From Evernia prunastri (lineage: Eukaryota; Ascomycota; Lecanoromycetes; Lecanorales; Parmeliaceae), in NCBI GenBank assembly GCA_003184365.1, contig NKYR01000180.1, positions 1 to 58,892 of the forward strand: a DNA stretch of 58,892 nucleotides, read 5' to 3'. The stretch's first letter is position 1; every line of letters starts with the position of its first letter. Below the pieces are notes generated by a model, which saw only the letters and a program-made list of their open reading frames with translations, made no database searches and had not been told where the DNA came from. A program made the position numbers and the translations under genes. This document shows, piece by piece, positions 11,246 to 22,168 of this stretch.

Positions 11246-12937
11246 ATGAAGTCCAACCACAATATGCGTAGATTCCTCCTCGTCGCACTTCTCAGCATCT
11301 CCTTCAGCCCAGCATATTGTGGCTATGCCGTCGATCAAGCCTCATGCACTTCATTCAGCGAGGGACCATTTTTGGACGCGATAATCCAAAGAGCGGGGAC
11401 ACTTACGAAAATGGTCTCGCTCAACCTAGGCAGCAACGGTGCGAGGAACCCCGCGACAAACCCCCAAGCCTGGGATTACGACGGCTACGTTCAAGCCCAA
11501 GTGCAGCTTTTGATGGGAGGTGCTTCGGATGCGTACGTATTCTCCCGCAGATACTATCCTTTCGTGTATTCGGCTACGTGCCATTCAAGAGCCAGATGCG
11601 TTTTGAAAGCGGCTGCCTTAGAGTCTGCTTTCCAAGTGTTCTGGTTCATCCACGAAGAGTCGATCGCTGACTCCTGAGCCAGGCTAAGCCAAGCTCAATG
11701 GATTTTCGGCGGAGCCCAAGGTACGGCGTTTACGGGCATCCCAGGCATCGCGCAGACCAAGATCGACAAGAGTAAGGCCGAGCGGAATGATGTGGTAATT
11801 CTTTCGGAGCGTCAGACATAGATGCGACTGTCTAAAGTCTTCATGGTTGTTGATTTTTCCTCTAGGTCCTTTACTGTAACATAAATCGACTGTCTCTGGC
11901 AATTCGGGAAGGCTACGTGTATGATCCAGGTATGGGTAGTTGGAACGAAAGACCTACCGCTTGCTGATAACGTGGTTTACTGGACAATCAGATTCCAGCA
12001 CAACCACAATACTCCACAGCGACCAGTTAGCGCTTTGCACGGATGATTGGCAAGAAGGCGCACCCGCCTATGTCGTTTGGCAGGCCAATCTAGATGCCGC
12101 ACGCATCTCGTTTTGTCCATGGTATCTCAGAGAGGTCATGGAAAAATCATCTGATACCCGCGTACTCACAGGAATCCTGCAGAGGATGAGTTCAGCTCCA
12201 GGAGCGGCGGCCTTATGGTCTTTGCCGCAAGGTCCTCCGGGCGCAGGGCAAATAGGGAGACCGAGTATCCAAAATTTCCAAATGGTCGATGCGATAATGA
12301 CTCTTGCCGTTAGTCAATACCATCCACACTCACTTGCATGAATTTGGCTTGCGCTGACTTTTGGCTCCGCAGCTCACGCATTCATCTGTACTGGGCTACA
12401 GGAAATTTAACGAGCAGGACGACCCATCTTGTACGTATTCTGCTAAAAGGCAAACACGTCTCCGATCGCTGTACCTGATGCTGATAATTAATGTAGCTGG
12501 ATTTGCTTATCGTGGTGTCAGTACGTACTGCACATACGGCATGCCTATACCCCACGAAGGCACTTGATGCTGACAGTCTTTTCTAGCTTGGGCCGGTGCC
12601 GTAACAGCAGCAACAGCATCGCAACCGTCTGCGCGATACCCGTCAGGTAAGGGCAGAGACTGACAATGGTACCGATGAGAGTCAAATAACTAACGTGATC
12701 GACCAGAGGCTTTCATGTTCCTTATGCTCGGTGAATCATCCCCCCAATTAAGGGAACAGATAAGAAGGACGATCTAACCAATGGAGTACAGATATCCTCG
12801 CATATCGGTCAGGGTTCCAACTCGATAACTTTGGGCAATTCGGTGCGAAGTCAGGTGCAGTAACGGGCACAGACTGGGGAAATCCAAGTCAAAATTGGGC
12901 CCTGGCTTGGAGGCCCCCGTTCGGGCAAGATTTCTAA
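11246..12937 (+). CDS. secreted lysine-specific metallo-endopeptidase-like protein, catalytic motif apparently lost
   Basis: Nine exons assemble in frame to 361 residues: 11246-11532, 11689-11794, 11866-11929, 11992-12308, 12373-12430, 12497-12520, 12587-12646, 12707-12730, 12792-12937. All junctions use GT...AG, several with CTGAC/CTAAC branch sites. The N-terminus is a signal peptide (RRFLLVALLSISFSPAYCG), followed by the AVDQASC start common to fungal M35-type/lysine-specific endopeptidase-like proteins. The middle has VLYCN, a Cys-rich segment and the family landmark ISFCPWYL. The zinc-site region reads MTLALTHSSVLG where relatives have a T-L-H-E-x-T-H pattern, so the HE pair appears absent. 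The later segment YPSEAFMFLML aligns with the family's NADSYA helix. It is probably an extracellular pseudo-protease or diverged effector-like protein; this is inference from family memory. Confidence 0.65.
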
Positions 12938-13812
12938 GATCGTTAGTAATCCAAGCATCAAACCAGCCATGAAGACATCGTCGCGAACACATGGGGAAGA
13001 ACAAGGTGTCGCAAGAACAGCCGCTAGATATTGTACACCCCTGCACGAAGTCTAGAGCTTGAAATTCCGCCTATGCCGGCAAGCGGAAGCAAAGGTCAGG
13101 ACTTAGAATGTCCTCGTTGCTGTACAATTGTATGTACAACTGATTTGATCAGAGAAAGCCGGGAAGTAAGGCTCTTCATAATCATTTTGCCAATAAAGAT
13201 ATTATGCCATCTTTTCCTTTTCTTGTAATCTCGGAAAGTTAAGGGGTTCAGCTTATCAACAGGAGCGACAGAGTATCTTGCGAAAGAAGCTTAAACACAG
13301 TGATGAAATATTGAACGCACGTTTCCCGTACGTAGTCTTGCCATTGGAGAAAAATCGCAGCAATATTCATTAACTAGACCTTTGCTAACAAACGCTGTGG
13401 AACATCGTGGTACTCTCGGGAGACGGAGCGGGATGGATCGAGCAGAATAGAAAAATCTGATCAAATCATTTCCCGCTTTCTCCATCAGTGAACACTGACA
13501 CAAGTAGACACCTCGATCAATTCGCTTTGTCTCAGCCGGTCCAGTCAAGACTTCCCATGGAGAGAAGCAGCTTGTTCGAAACATTGTAGTCCAGCCTCGC
13601 CTTACGAGAGAAAAGCCACGCCAAGACCTCACGGTGGAATTTGCGAAGACACAGAAAAGAACGGACTTGAGTGGAACGGACGACTCCGACTTGAAATGAT
13701 GGAAAATAACCGGAACAAGTCAACATGTATGCCTCGCTGACAGATGAGATGCAGAAGAAAGACTGCAAAGGAGTTGACCACGCCCGTCGCAACGTTTCTC
13801 GAGCGCTACCGT
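12938..13812. other. intergenic, no gene seen
   Basis: About 870 bp between convergent genes. Only short anonymous frames. Confidence 0.5.
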
Positions 13813-15486
13813 CTAGGCGAAGTTCAGTCCTTTCCAACCAGCCAGTCTACAATCTTCGCAACGCTTCCTGAACGCAACAGCGCTGCCCAAGTATCTCGCC
13901 ACGTGCCTCTGAGTCTTGCCTTTGACTTTTTTGTTCACACCAGTCATCCAGCTATCGACCTTATTCATCAGTAATCCGTTGCCACACTCGACGACGTGGT
14001 CGGTCCATTCGTCCACGGCCTCTTGCGATGGTTCAACAAAAGTGTAGTCGTTGTCTTTGCAGTATGCGAGAAGCTCCGTTATGACCTCTACGGCATGCTC
14101 TATGCTTCGAGTAGCATTGCCAATGGGCTGGTGAGGATCGAGGACCATGAACATGTTGGGCATGGCAGGCGCGGTAAGACCGAGGTAGGTATGAGGTCTA
14201 TGGTCCTGCCAAATGGCCTTTTGCCCTTCTGGGGTGTTGCCGTTACCAAGCAGTGGTCTATCATCCTTGGCGTGCCAGTCGATGGCGCTAAAAGCGCCTG
14301 TGATGGCGTCAAAGCCGGTCGCGAAGATGAGGACATCCAATTCATGCTCCTTGCCGTCCGAAGTCTTTACTCCCTTGGCTGTAATGAGGTCTATGGGAGT
14401 CTTTTGCAGATCCACCAGGTGAACGTTGGGTTTGTTGTAGGCCTCGAAGTAGCCGCTGTCTAGCGGTACCCGTCGTGTGCCAAAGCCATGATTCTTGGGG
14501 ACGAGGGAATCCGCAATTTTGGGATCGTGGACTCTGTCACGGATTTTTTTGGCCATGAAGGCGGAATAGAGCTCATTGGCTTGGCGATCACTATACGTGT
14601 CACTGAATGCGCCGAGCCACTTGCCGAAACCTGGCTCGGCATAGACCTTTTCCCACAGAGCGAGCCGCTCCTCATCCGTCACTTCGGACGACTTCCGGGG
14701 GTCAGCTTGATGTATCAAGCTCATCGGAGTCGCCGCGCACAATTCGAACATCTCGGCATATGATGCTCTTATAACTGCCATTTGTTCCACTGTGACTTTC
14801 GTGTTGCGAAGGGGAGCACACCAGTTTGCAGTCCTCTGAAAGACATGTAGTGATTTAATACTTGGCTCTTTGGATAGCGCGGTGATGATTTGAATCCCCG
14901 TCGCACCGGTACCAATGACGCCGATTCGCTTGTCGGCGAAGTCGCGGCTCATCTCAAAGCATCTCGGCCACTGCGATGAATGGAAGGCTTCGCCTTCAAA
15001 AGCATCGATGCCCGGAATGGCCGGCAGTGTTGGAGCAGAGAGAATTCCGAGACAACTGATGAAGAACCTTGTCTTGTACTGATTGCCTTCTTCGTCTACG
15101 AAACGCCAAATACGTTCTCCAGCTTGCCAGTGAGCCGACTTGATTCGCGTATTGAACTTGATGTCTTTGTTCAGGTCCTTCTGTTCGGCGACGTACTCAA
15201 GGTATTTGAGGATTTCCGTTTGTGGAGAATAGGCTTCCTTCCAGTGCCATTGGTCCAAAATGTCCTTGTCAAAGGAGAATTGATACGTAACGGACTCTGT
15301 ATCAAATCGAGCACCAGGATAGCGATTCCAGTACCAAGTGCCACCGACGCTCTCGCCGGCTTCAATGGCTTTGACCGACCATGATGGAAAACGTTCTCGA
15401 ATGTAATGTAGACTGCAGATGCCTGAAAGACCAGCACCGAGGATCAGAACATCATATGCGCTATGCGCCTGAGTATCGTGGGGCAT
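13813..15486 (-). CDS. Baeyer-Villiger monooxygenase (class B flavin monooxygenase)
   Basis: Single-exon, 557 residues from an ATG. These enzymes use FAD and NADPH to insert one oxygen next to a carbonyl, giving esters or lactones. Sequence evidence: FAD-binding Rossmann motif GAGLSG at residues 17-22, GGTWYWNRYPG near 48-58, the BVMO fingerprint F-x-G-x-x-x-H-x-x-x-W-P (FEGEAFHSSQWP, about 165), NADPH motif GTGATG about 195, and the late FATGFD motif. All are intact and length is normal for the cyclohexanone/cyclopentadecanone monooxygenase-like group. There is no signal or membrane segment, so it is probably cytosolic. It lies beside a decayed short-chain dehydrogenase, a common metabolic partner, suggesting a remnant catabolic or secondary-metabolism pair. 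The substrate cannot be told. Confidence 0.92.
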   Translation of the reverse strand: MPHDTQAHSAYDVLILGAGLSGICSLHYIRERFPSWSVKAIEAGESVGGTWYWNRYPGARFDTESVTYQFSFDKDILDQWHWKEAYSPQTEILKYLEYVAEQKDLNKDIKFNTRIKSAHWQAGERIWRFVDEEGNQYKTRFFISCLGILSAPTLPAIPGIDAFEGEAFHSSQWPRCFEMSRDFADKRIGVIGTGATGIQIITALSKEPSIKSLHVFQRTANWCAPLRNTKVTVEQMAVIRASYAEMFELCAATPMSLIHQADPRKSSEVTDEERLALWEKVYAEPGFGKWLGAFSDTYSDRQANELYSAFMAKKIRDRVHDPKIADSLVPKNHGFGTRRVPLDSGYFEAYNKPNVHLVDLQKTPIDLITAKGVKTSDGKEHELDVLIFATGFDAITGAFSAIDWHAKDDRPLLGNGNTPEGQKAIWQDHRPHTYLGLTAPAMPNMFMVLDPHQPIGNATRSIEHAVEVITELLAYCKDNDYTFVEPSQEAVDEWTDHVVECGNGLLMNKVDSWMTGVNKKVKGKTQRHVARYLGSAVAFRKRCEDCRLAGWKGLNFA

Positions 15487-16162
15487 CTCCAGTGTAGTAA
15501 AGTGGCAAATGTAAAATCGCGGACAATGTGACGAGAGGTGGGAATGCTGAGGGATTGCTTGCGCTCAACAGCATCGACCGTATTTTACATCATGACCGTG
15601 ATGGCCGCAAAGTACTATTTGCTTCTGCGATACCTTTCTCGTCGATTTGGCTGTCACGATTCAACTCATTTGCGCTAGGATTTGTTTCCGTATGGTCTAT
15701 GGGAATACACAGGGAGTCCGGGATGTCAACAAACAAAAAGAAATGAAGTCTTGTCGTCATGAACAGAGCTGATGCGCATTGGTATCGATTGTCGGAATCA
15801 CATGCCTATTTAAGTGACTCGTTGTGATCACGGCAACTCATGGCGGTCCCGACCATGTCTTGCCGAGTTGTCGATCGACAGTATGCTCCATTCTTCCACA
15901 CCCAAATTCATGTCTCAACCACCGGATCAGCCTTGACCATACGGAGTACAGCTTTGCAGATTTCCCACCCGAATTGACGCTAAAAGATCAAGGATGGATG
16001 GAATTCATTACAACACGATCGGGCAAGCATCCCCGCGCCAAGTTACGGTTGCGCGTGCATATATACTTGCTCGATTGACTACTGGCGCTGTGTTTGTCAT
16101 GATTCCGGCTTCACAAGCGTTCGAAAGGGGGTGTTTTGCATTCTGCTTCTGCGTGTGGAAAA
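15487..16162. other. intergenic, no gene seen
   Basis: About 680 bp between the divergently placed monooxygenase and the SDR relic. No coding frame with recognisable content. Confidence 0.5.
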
Positions 16163-16640
16163 ATGGATATTCCAGAATTCGCACTCGTGACCGAGGCCGC
16201 CTCTGGCATCGACACAGCGTATGCCACATGCCACTTCATTCGCCGCCGACGTGGCGTTATTGGACATCAACCACGATGCTCTGGGGGCTGTCAAGACCCA
16301 CATTGACGCACAGCAAAGCAAGCATGTTGGAGGGTACCGGTGCCGAGTCGAAATATACACCGTGGACATCACAAATGAAGACCGGGTGGACCAGACCGTA
16401 CATGACGCACATGGAAATGTGAAGGCTTACGAAGACGTTGGACTATCTGAGAACTGGTTGGTGACCATGGTGTCATCAAAGATCTCTTGAACACGACCTT
16501 GTTCCAAAAACATAGACAAGGTGTCAATAGAGGGCAGCATCGGAATGTCCATAGAACATGGCATCGGATGCTCAGCATCGGACTATTTGAGGATTTCAGA
16601 AGCGCACCCATGGCAGCAATATTGCATCTGGTGTGGCGAG
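16163..16640 (+). pseudogene. short-chain dehydrogenase/reductase (SDR) pseudogene
   Basis: The frame from 16163 starts MDIPEFALVTEAASGIDTA, a degraded copy of the SDR nucleotide motif (normally LVTGxxxGIG). Both key glycines are replaced, by Glu and Asp. Around 16240 the homology jumps to another frame: ADVALLDINHDAL, then YTVDITNEDRVDQTV, the beta2 and the D-x-T beta4 region of SDRs. That frame stops near 16490. A segment near 16608-16640 (GSNIASGVARR) recalls the NIASxxG strand in yet another frame. Frameshifts plus lost glycines make it non-functional. The 3' limit is approximate. Confidence 0.6.
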
Positions 16641-17626
16641 ACGTTCGTTGTTGATATTAAGTAGACCCTTCGGATGGTTGCTATTCTCGGAGCCTCGACA
16701 GCGTCTCGCAGGCTGGGAATGGCTGATCCTGGCTTACTCCGAACGCTCCAAAAGGACTATGGAAGACTCGAGAGTCATCCAATGCACTCGCAACTTTGCA
16801 TTCCGCATCAATTTCCGAGAGGAGCCGAAAAGCTCTATATGGCACACTGGAAATAAGGCGTTCGCTCATACATGCCCGCTCTCCTTTGGTCAATAAGGGC
16901 CAAATTACGAATGTGACATTATCGTCGACGGTGTCCTCAAATTCGAAAAGATGCCGATCTCATAACCACCGCATGTCAGTCCTAAGATCTCGCACTTGGA
17001 ACATACTGGGTGTCCTTCGTCGCACTTCACATGGCAATGGCGACACTCCCCACGGTTAGCAAAGCTGAGGATCGTGGCGTGGATAAGCTATCGTGGAACA
17101 TCAACCGAATGACAGGTTTCGAGTGTTCTGTCAATGACGAAGTAGAGTAGTGCATGCCATGGAAAGCAGCTCATCAACAAGGTGCCCCGCGCGGGGGAAT
17201 CTGCATTCTGCAAGCTAGGAAGGTTTCGGAGAATACTAATAGCAATAGTCGACATGATGCCATCAGTACAGGCTTGCTTTTCCTCAGCTACCAACCCGTA
17301 CTCTACATGTCTTGGCTATATATCCATGGGCTTGATAGGGAAGATAAGCAGCGAGCTACCTGGGTACGTTATAATCGTGCATCTTACAAAAGTAGAAGGC
17401 TAAAATCCAGACGATGGCGTAGAGTCAGGTAGGCCCAGACAGCGTGTTCAGCGGAAACAAAAACAGAGGAAGAAGAAACAACGGAAATTCATTGTTCCGC
17501 AACATGGTAGCGCCTTGCCCGATTAGGAGTTAGCCTTACCGTCATACAATAGTTTAAAGTACTCGAACTCAAGGTAGGTACTCATACAGACAAAACCTCA
17601 CCCAACCTCCACCCCCCTCCTCCAAA
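16641..17626. other. intergenic, no gene seen
   Basis: About 1 kb. The left part may hold further eroded SDR sequence. The right part is the promoter of the next gene and becomes C-rich just before its ATG. Confidence 0.45.
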
Positions 17627-18295
17627 ATGGCTAAATCAGTAAGCCCGCCCCTCTCTCCTCCCCCTTCCCTCCCCCCTCTCCCCCCCCTCTAACCCCCTTA
17701 TCCCCCTTCCCCCCCAATCCCCCTCTTCACTAACCCCCCACTCCCCTCCCCCTCCCACAGATCCTCCAAAAGCACTACCTCCGCATCCTATCCCACTGGC
17801 CCACCGACCTCCTCCGGCCCGAAGTCTCCTTCCAAACCGCCCTGCGCCACCGCATCGACGCGCGCCTCAAACCCCCCTCCCCCGCCTCCTCCGCCAGCAG
17901 CACCGCTCCAACCGAGAACATCGTCTCGAACCAAGCCCAAGTGTCCGTCCCGACCCCCGTGGCCTTTGACGAAGCGGGGGAGCTGGAGCAGGTGAACGTG
18001 CTGTATTCGTTCCTGGAGGATCGGTATAAGAAGCGGGTATGTGTGGGGGTTCTTTTTTCTTTTCCGGCGTTGCTGCGTTGCATGAGATGGGTGAACAATT
18101 GAGGCTGCAGAAACACCAGCTGACAACCAACCCCCGACGAGGGGTCCACAGTATCCGCTGTCCGAGAAGATGATGCGGCCGGCCTCAAAGCCGGACTACT
18201 ACGACGGCTTGGTCAAGGAGCTGGACGAGGCGCCGCGGAGGTCTTGGTTCCAGAGCGTGGTGAACAGGTGGAAGGGGGCGCTTCGGTTTTCGTGA
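17627..18295 (+). CDS. CBP6/UQCC2-like cytochrome bc1 complex assembly factor
   Basis: Three exons (17627-17638, 17761-18036, 18152-18295) give 143 residues. The first exon is only 12 nt (MAKS). Introns are GTAAGC...CCACAG and GTATGT...CCACAG. The N-terminus KHYLRILSHWPTDLLRPEVSFQTALRHRID matches the W-P-x-D-x-x-R-P pattern and short helical fold of the UQCC2/Cbp6 family. These are small mitochondrial matrix proteins that act with Cbp3 in synthesis and assembly of cytochrome b into complex III. The C-terminus has Y-P-L-S-x-K-M-M-R-P-x-S-x-P-x-Y-Y, frequent in fungal members. The tiny first exon is easy to miss in automated annotation. Assignment is by family pattern only. Confidence 0.68.
17639..17760 (+). 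other. pyrimidine-rich first intron
   Basis: A 122-nt intron composed almost wholly of C and T runs between GTAAGC and CCCACAG. It separates the 12-nt first coding exon from the rest. Confidence 0.75.
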
Positions 18296-18941
18296 GGGAG
18301 AGTGTGACAAAGAGAGAGAGAGAGAGAGAGGAGGAAGGAAGGAGGAGAGGGGGCAGAGGGGTAGGGGATTTGCATCGCAAACATAGATTCGAAGGGGGGC
18401 ATGGTGGCACCTCCGGGGTTGAGGGGATGGAGGGGAGGAAGGGGGCGGTGTGTCAGCGCGACTTGCGTCCGGGGAAGGGGGGGGAAAGGGTTTGCATAGC
18501 GATGGCGATTTGGCTGGTCCGGTAGAGTCTACGGTGGTGCATATGTTGATATGTATGTGTACTGATCCGAAAAGGACAACACGCACTTGGTACACCGTCT
18601 TTATTTGCTTGATGTGGTCGTAATACAAGTGAAGTATATTTGCATCTCCTTACCCTGTCTCCACTCTTCCAGACAGGAGCTGCTCAGCGCTATCTTTGAG
18701 CCAGCGGATACAGCTCGTCCCTTCACTATAGATATATCCCGCCTACTCGCTCCTTGACGCATACATAAAAGGGAAAAATCAAACGATCCACGATCCCCAA
18801 CTCAAAACACCAACAGGACCAGCCCGCCCCAACCCCGTCGACGCCCGGTCAACCGCACAGCCAGCGCCCCAACCCCCTTCAAAAATCTCATCCCCCCTCC
18901 CCCAAAACTCCCCCAAAGCCCAACCCCAGTCAGCGGTAACT
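18296..18941. other. convergent intergenic with GA microsatellite
   Basis: This is the shared 3' region of two convergent genes. It starts with an (AG)n tract at about 18309-18332, followed by G-rich DNA to about 18490. No gene. Confidence 0.6.
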
Positions 18942-19188
18942 CTACAAGCACTCCTCGTTGGCGATCTGCTGGTAGTAGATCCTCGGGTTGCTCCACCCGG
19001 CCTTCATGTTGTTGATGTCGAAATGCCCCTCCACCTGCCCCGTGACGTTGACCATGCTGCAGTTGGGGCAGTGGTTCGTGATGACGACCTTGATCTGCGG
19101 CGGCCCGTCCTGCTCCACGTTGCCGCTGGGGGTCCTAGACGGGACGAGAAGTTTTGTCAACGATGATTACCATAAGAAGGGGGAAAAC

Positions 19189-19225
<37 letters not shown>

Positions 19226-19721
19226 GAAGGCGAGGGGGAAAGCATGCGGATCGTAGCCAAACTGGGTGGGTTGCTGCTTACTTGCAATCAGTCGTGTTGT
19301 TCGGATCGCAGTACGGCGTCCCGGACGAGATGAGGCTGTAGCACGTGCCGCAGACGGTGCAATCGTTGGTCCCGAGTCCCACTATCGCCGCCGCCCAGAC
19401 GCCGTCGGGCAAGGGGTCCGGGCCAGACGTGGTGGGGTAGAGGGGCGTCGGGGCGCTGCAGGAGCCGCCGTCGATGGTGCAGGCACTTTGCTGGTTGAAG
19501 GGCTCTACGTCTTGCTGTAAAGGGGGCGATGGCTGTGAGCTTCGGTTGTGTGGAGCGGGGCGGGGTGGAGGGGAGGAGTGGGGATAAGAAGGACAAGTAC
19601 TTACGGTGGCGAAGCCGACTTGATAACCATCCGGGACGGTCATGTTTGGGGTGATGGTGGCCATCGTTAAGGGGTTGAGTACACCGAGCGTCAGAGCGGT
19701 GAGAAGGGCGGTGGTGAGCAT
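18942..19721 (-). CDS. secreted double-psi beta-barrel (expansin/EG45-like) protein
   Basis: Three exons (19721-19605, 19514-19282, 19134-18942; introns GTAAGT...TTACAG and GTAAGC...GTCTAG) give 180 residues. The N-terminus is a signal peptide (MLTTALLTALTLGVLN). The mature part is cysteine-rich and has the layout of small DPBB proteins (expansin-like, EG45/RlpA-like): an early CTIDGGSC, then LPDGVWAAAIVGLG, a CTVCGTC cluster, KVVITNHCPNCS and GHFDINNMKAG. In this fold HFD is the second-lobe aspartate block and the C-x-x-C pairs form disulfides. It is probably an extracellular wall-binding or loosening-type protein. No carbohydrate-binding domain follows. Distinguishing expansin-like from barwin-like groups would need a profile search. 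Confidence 0.6.
19193..19221. repeat. (GA)n microsatellite in intron
   Basis: About 14 GA units lie inside the second intron of the DPBB gene, on the purine strand of the plus sequence. Confidence 0.9.
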
Positions 19722-21890
19722 GGCGGATTATTTGATGTCTGAGTTTTTAGGGAGTAAATTGAAAGCAGGTCCTGCCTGTAAATATTGATGTATTAATTTG
19801 AAGAGGATCTGGAGGATAGAGATTTGAAAGACATGAGCGACACTTGTACTTATATTCCTCCCCACGGGATGGAACATAGCATTCCAATTTCCAGAAAAAG
19901 ACCTGATACTGATTCTGATTCTGTAACCGGTGCCATTGTGTTGAAGAAGGGTTACAAAGTCTCTATGCCGTGCCTTCATGTCTTGGAAGGCCTGCTCGCC
20001 CGTCCTTCACTACGCGTCTCCAATCTAAGCCTGCTGACATGTTATACGCCCTTGTCGAAGGCATTTCCATCGGCGATGAGAACATAGAACCAGTTTCAGC
20101 CCGACCTAACAGCAGGCAGCACTTCGGTTCGCTGGTCACACTCCGTACGGGAATGTCTTATTGTATCAAGGAGTGTTTCGATCAGTGCAACCGTTATGGC
20201 GGGATCACATTACTCCGCCGCCTCCACTAGGCTACAGATTTGCGCGTTGTAGCGAGCGAAGGAAAGATAATCTATTTTACCCTGATCCGTACGACAGGCA
20301 TTTCGCCATATGCTGTCTAGGTAGAGGAACAAGTCCAACTTCAAGCCAGTACCTACCATACAAGATGACCAACTCAGAACAGAAGGCATAACACACGGGT
20401 TGGGATACTTGAAATTTCTTCGTGGTATGTGACTTAGGATGTGTCATCCATCAGAATGTTTGAGATCTCGGGAAGGGGTTTCAAGGTTGTAAAAGCCTTG
20501 GATGAACAAACGCGCGACTCGCGACGGTTGCTTCGCCTTGTAAGGATAGAGAACATGGTAGGTATAGACAATTCTTGCCAAGCGAAGACGTAGGTTCAGA
20601 CCTCTGGAAAGTACTTGTACCCTGTGACAATTTGGGTAGGCATAGGCGCGACTGTGATTGCATGTTCTCGCACGTAATCGAAGAATAAGAGTCCAAACAT
20701 ACTGCGAAAAGCACGGCTGAGTTATGAAACTGACATGAGAATTGTGGCGGTCGCAGACGACAGCAGTGCAAGGCGCATTGGCGCTAGATCGAGCAAAGCG
20801 GATAGTTCTCTCCAAGTCTCCATGAGAGGCGGCGCTTATGTCAAGTCAAGCACCACGAGTTTCGCCTAGACATGAATATCCCCGCAAAAGCACGGATAAT
20901 ATATCGATGATATTTCCCAAGAGCTTTCCCGATCTTGGCGGCTGGTCGCCCGAGGGGTTTGAGCTTGGGCTTGGGGCTTCAGGTTCTGAGAATTTCTGAT
21001 TCATATGATGAGTTTTTGCGCAGTGGTTGGAGCCGTCTCAGATCGGCCATACTGCAACTGGTGATGATGAGCAAGGGTTAGTATCCCGCAAGTGGATGGA
21101 ACAGCAACGGACATTTCCGTCGCTGATTCTTCCGGATGTGATGTACATGCAGATGTTGGATTAGGGCGCGCTCAGAAGATGTCTCCGGGGCCCGGGCCAT
21201 TTGGGGTTTCTTGATGATTGGATCCAATGAACCGGCTCCATGTTGAACACAACGCCTGGCTCAATTTGCCTGGATAAGTATGAATGCATACCCAAATTTC
21301 AATGATTTCACACCAATGGAACGATAAATGCGGCACGAATTGATACTACCGAGATGAAACTCTCAGAAGGAAAGCTGGGGTGGATGAGAATCATAGATGC
21401 AATGAGAATGGCAGTTCTCATATTGAATCGCCGGTGGAGAAGTACCTTCGTGCATGATTATCCTGCTGATGGTGCACAAGGCACTTGGAGAAAAGTTGCA
21501 GATGGTGGAATGTGGTTGCAGTAGCGTTTACATTTGGAAGGGTAACAACGTATAAGAACTATCGGAATGGTGGGCGTGGATTGATATCATTGCTCGCACA
21601 CCGGGCAGAAAGTGGGCAAATGCAGGTAGGTGCAAAGCGGTGAAAGATTTGAGGTACATTGTAATACTTGGGAAGTCATCTGATCCTCAGCGCCTGATGT
21701 CGTGAATAGGTATCATTAAAATTATGAAGATAATGAATGTAATGAATATAATGAATATAATGAATATAATGAGTATTATGATGCAAGATATTGAGATGGG
21801 CCTCCATGGTCGATTTACATTGACATCGAAGGTAAGAAGGTTTTTCACAAATGGGCAAGATTGGAGGATTTGAGGATATTCAACCGCCAT
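19722..21890. other. long intergenic upstream of frq
   Basis: About 2.2 kb with no supported gene on either strand. It includes an AT-rich imperfect 9-bp tandem repeat (AATATAATG) at about 21731-21775. Most is probably distal frq regulatory sequence or non-coding. Confidence 0.5.
21731..21775. repeat. 9-bp AT-rich tandem repeat
   Basis: Four to five imperfect copies of AATATAATG in direct tandem, in the upstream region of frq. Confidence 0.85.
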
Positions 21891-21916
21891 CTCATCGTCG
21901 ACGCATCGACGATGAG
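21891..21916. promoter_or_regulatory. perfect 11-bp inverted repeat upstream of frq, candidate clock/light element
   Basis: CTCATCGTCGA and its exact reverse complement flank a 4-base spacer (CGCA). This places several CGATG/CATCG motifs on both strands about 640 bp before the frq ATG. White-collar complex GATA-type fingers bind GATG/GATC-type repeats in the Neurospora frq clock box, so this is a candidate site by position and motif. A CGATCG lies 40 bp further on (about 21947). Function is inferred. Confidence 0.4.
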
Positions 21917-22168
21917 GCTCACTGACTAAGCGGGCGTGATTGGTTCGATCGCTATGCTAGTCCCGCCGTCCCCTTAAAATTGGCTAAAATGCCCAAAAGC
22001 CAAACATCAAAGTTCCTCAGGATCGGATATCTCACATCACATCGACTGAAGAATTAATCCGATAATCCAACTCCAAATCTTCCAATCATCTACGGTGGCC
22101 CTAAGAAAAAAGATGAAAAAAAGTGAAAGAGAAAAAAAAACAAGGGTAAGGTAGGCTGTGGCATAGCA

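Noticed and set aside
16633..16896. 87-codon frame downstream of the SDR relic as a new gene
   Set aside because: Starts inside the eroded SDR segment and has no recognisable motif.
21717..21890. Ile/His-rich frames over the AATATAATG repeat
   Set aside because: Products of a tandem repeat, not genes.
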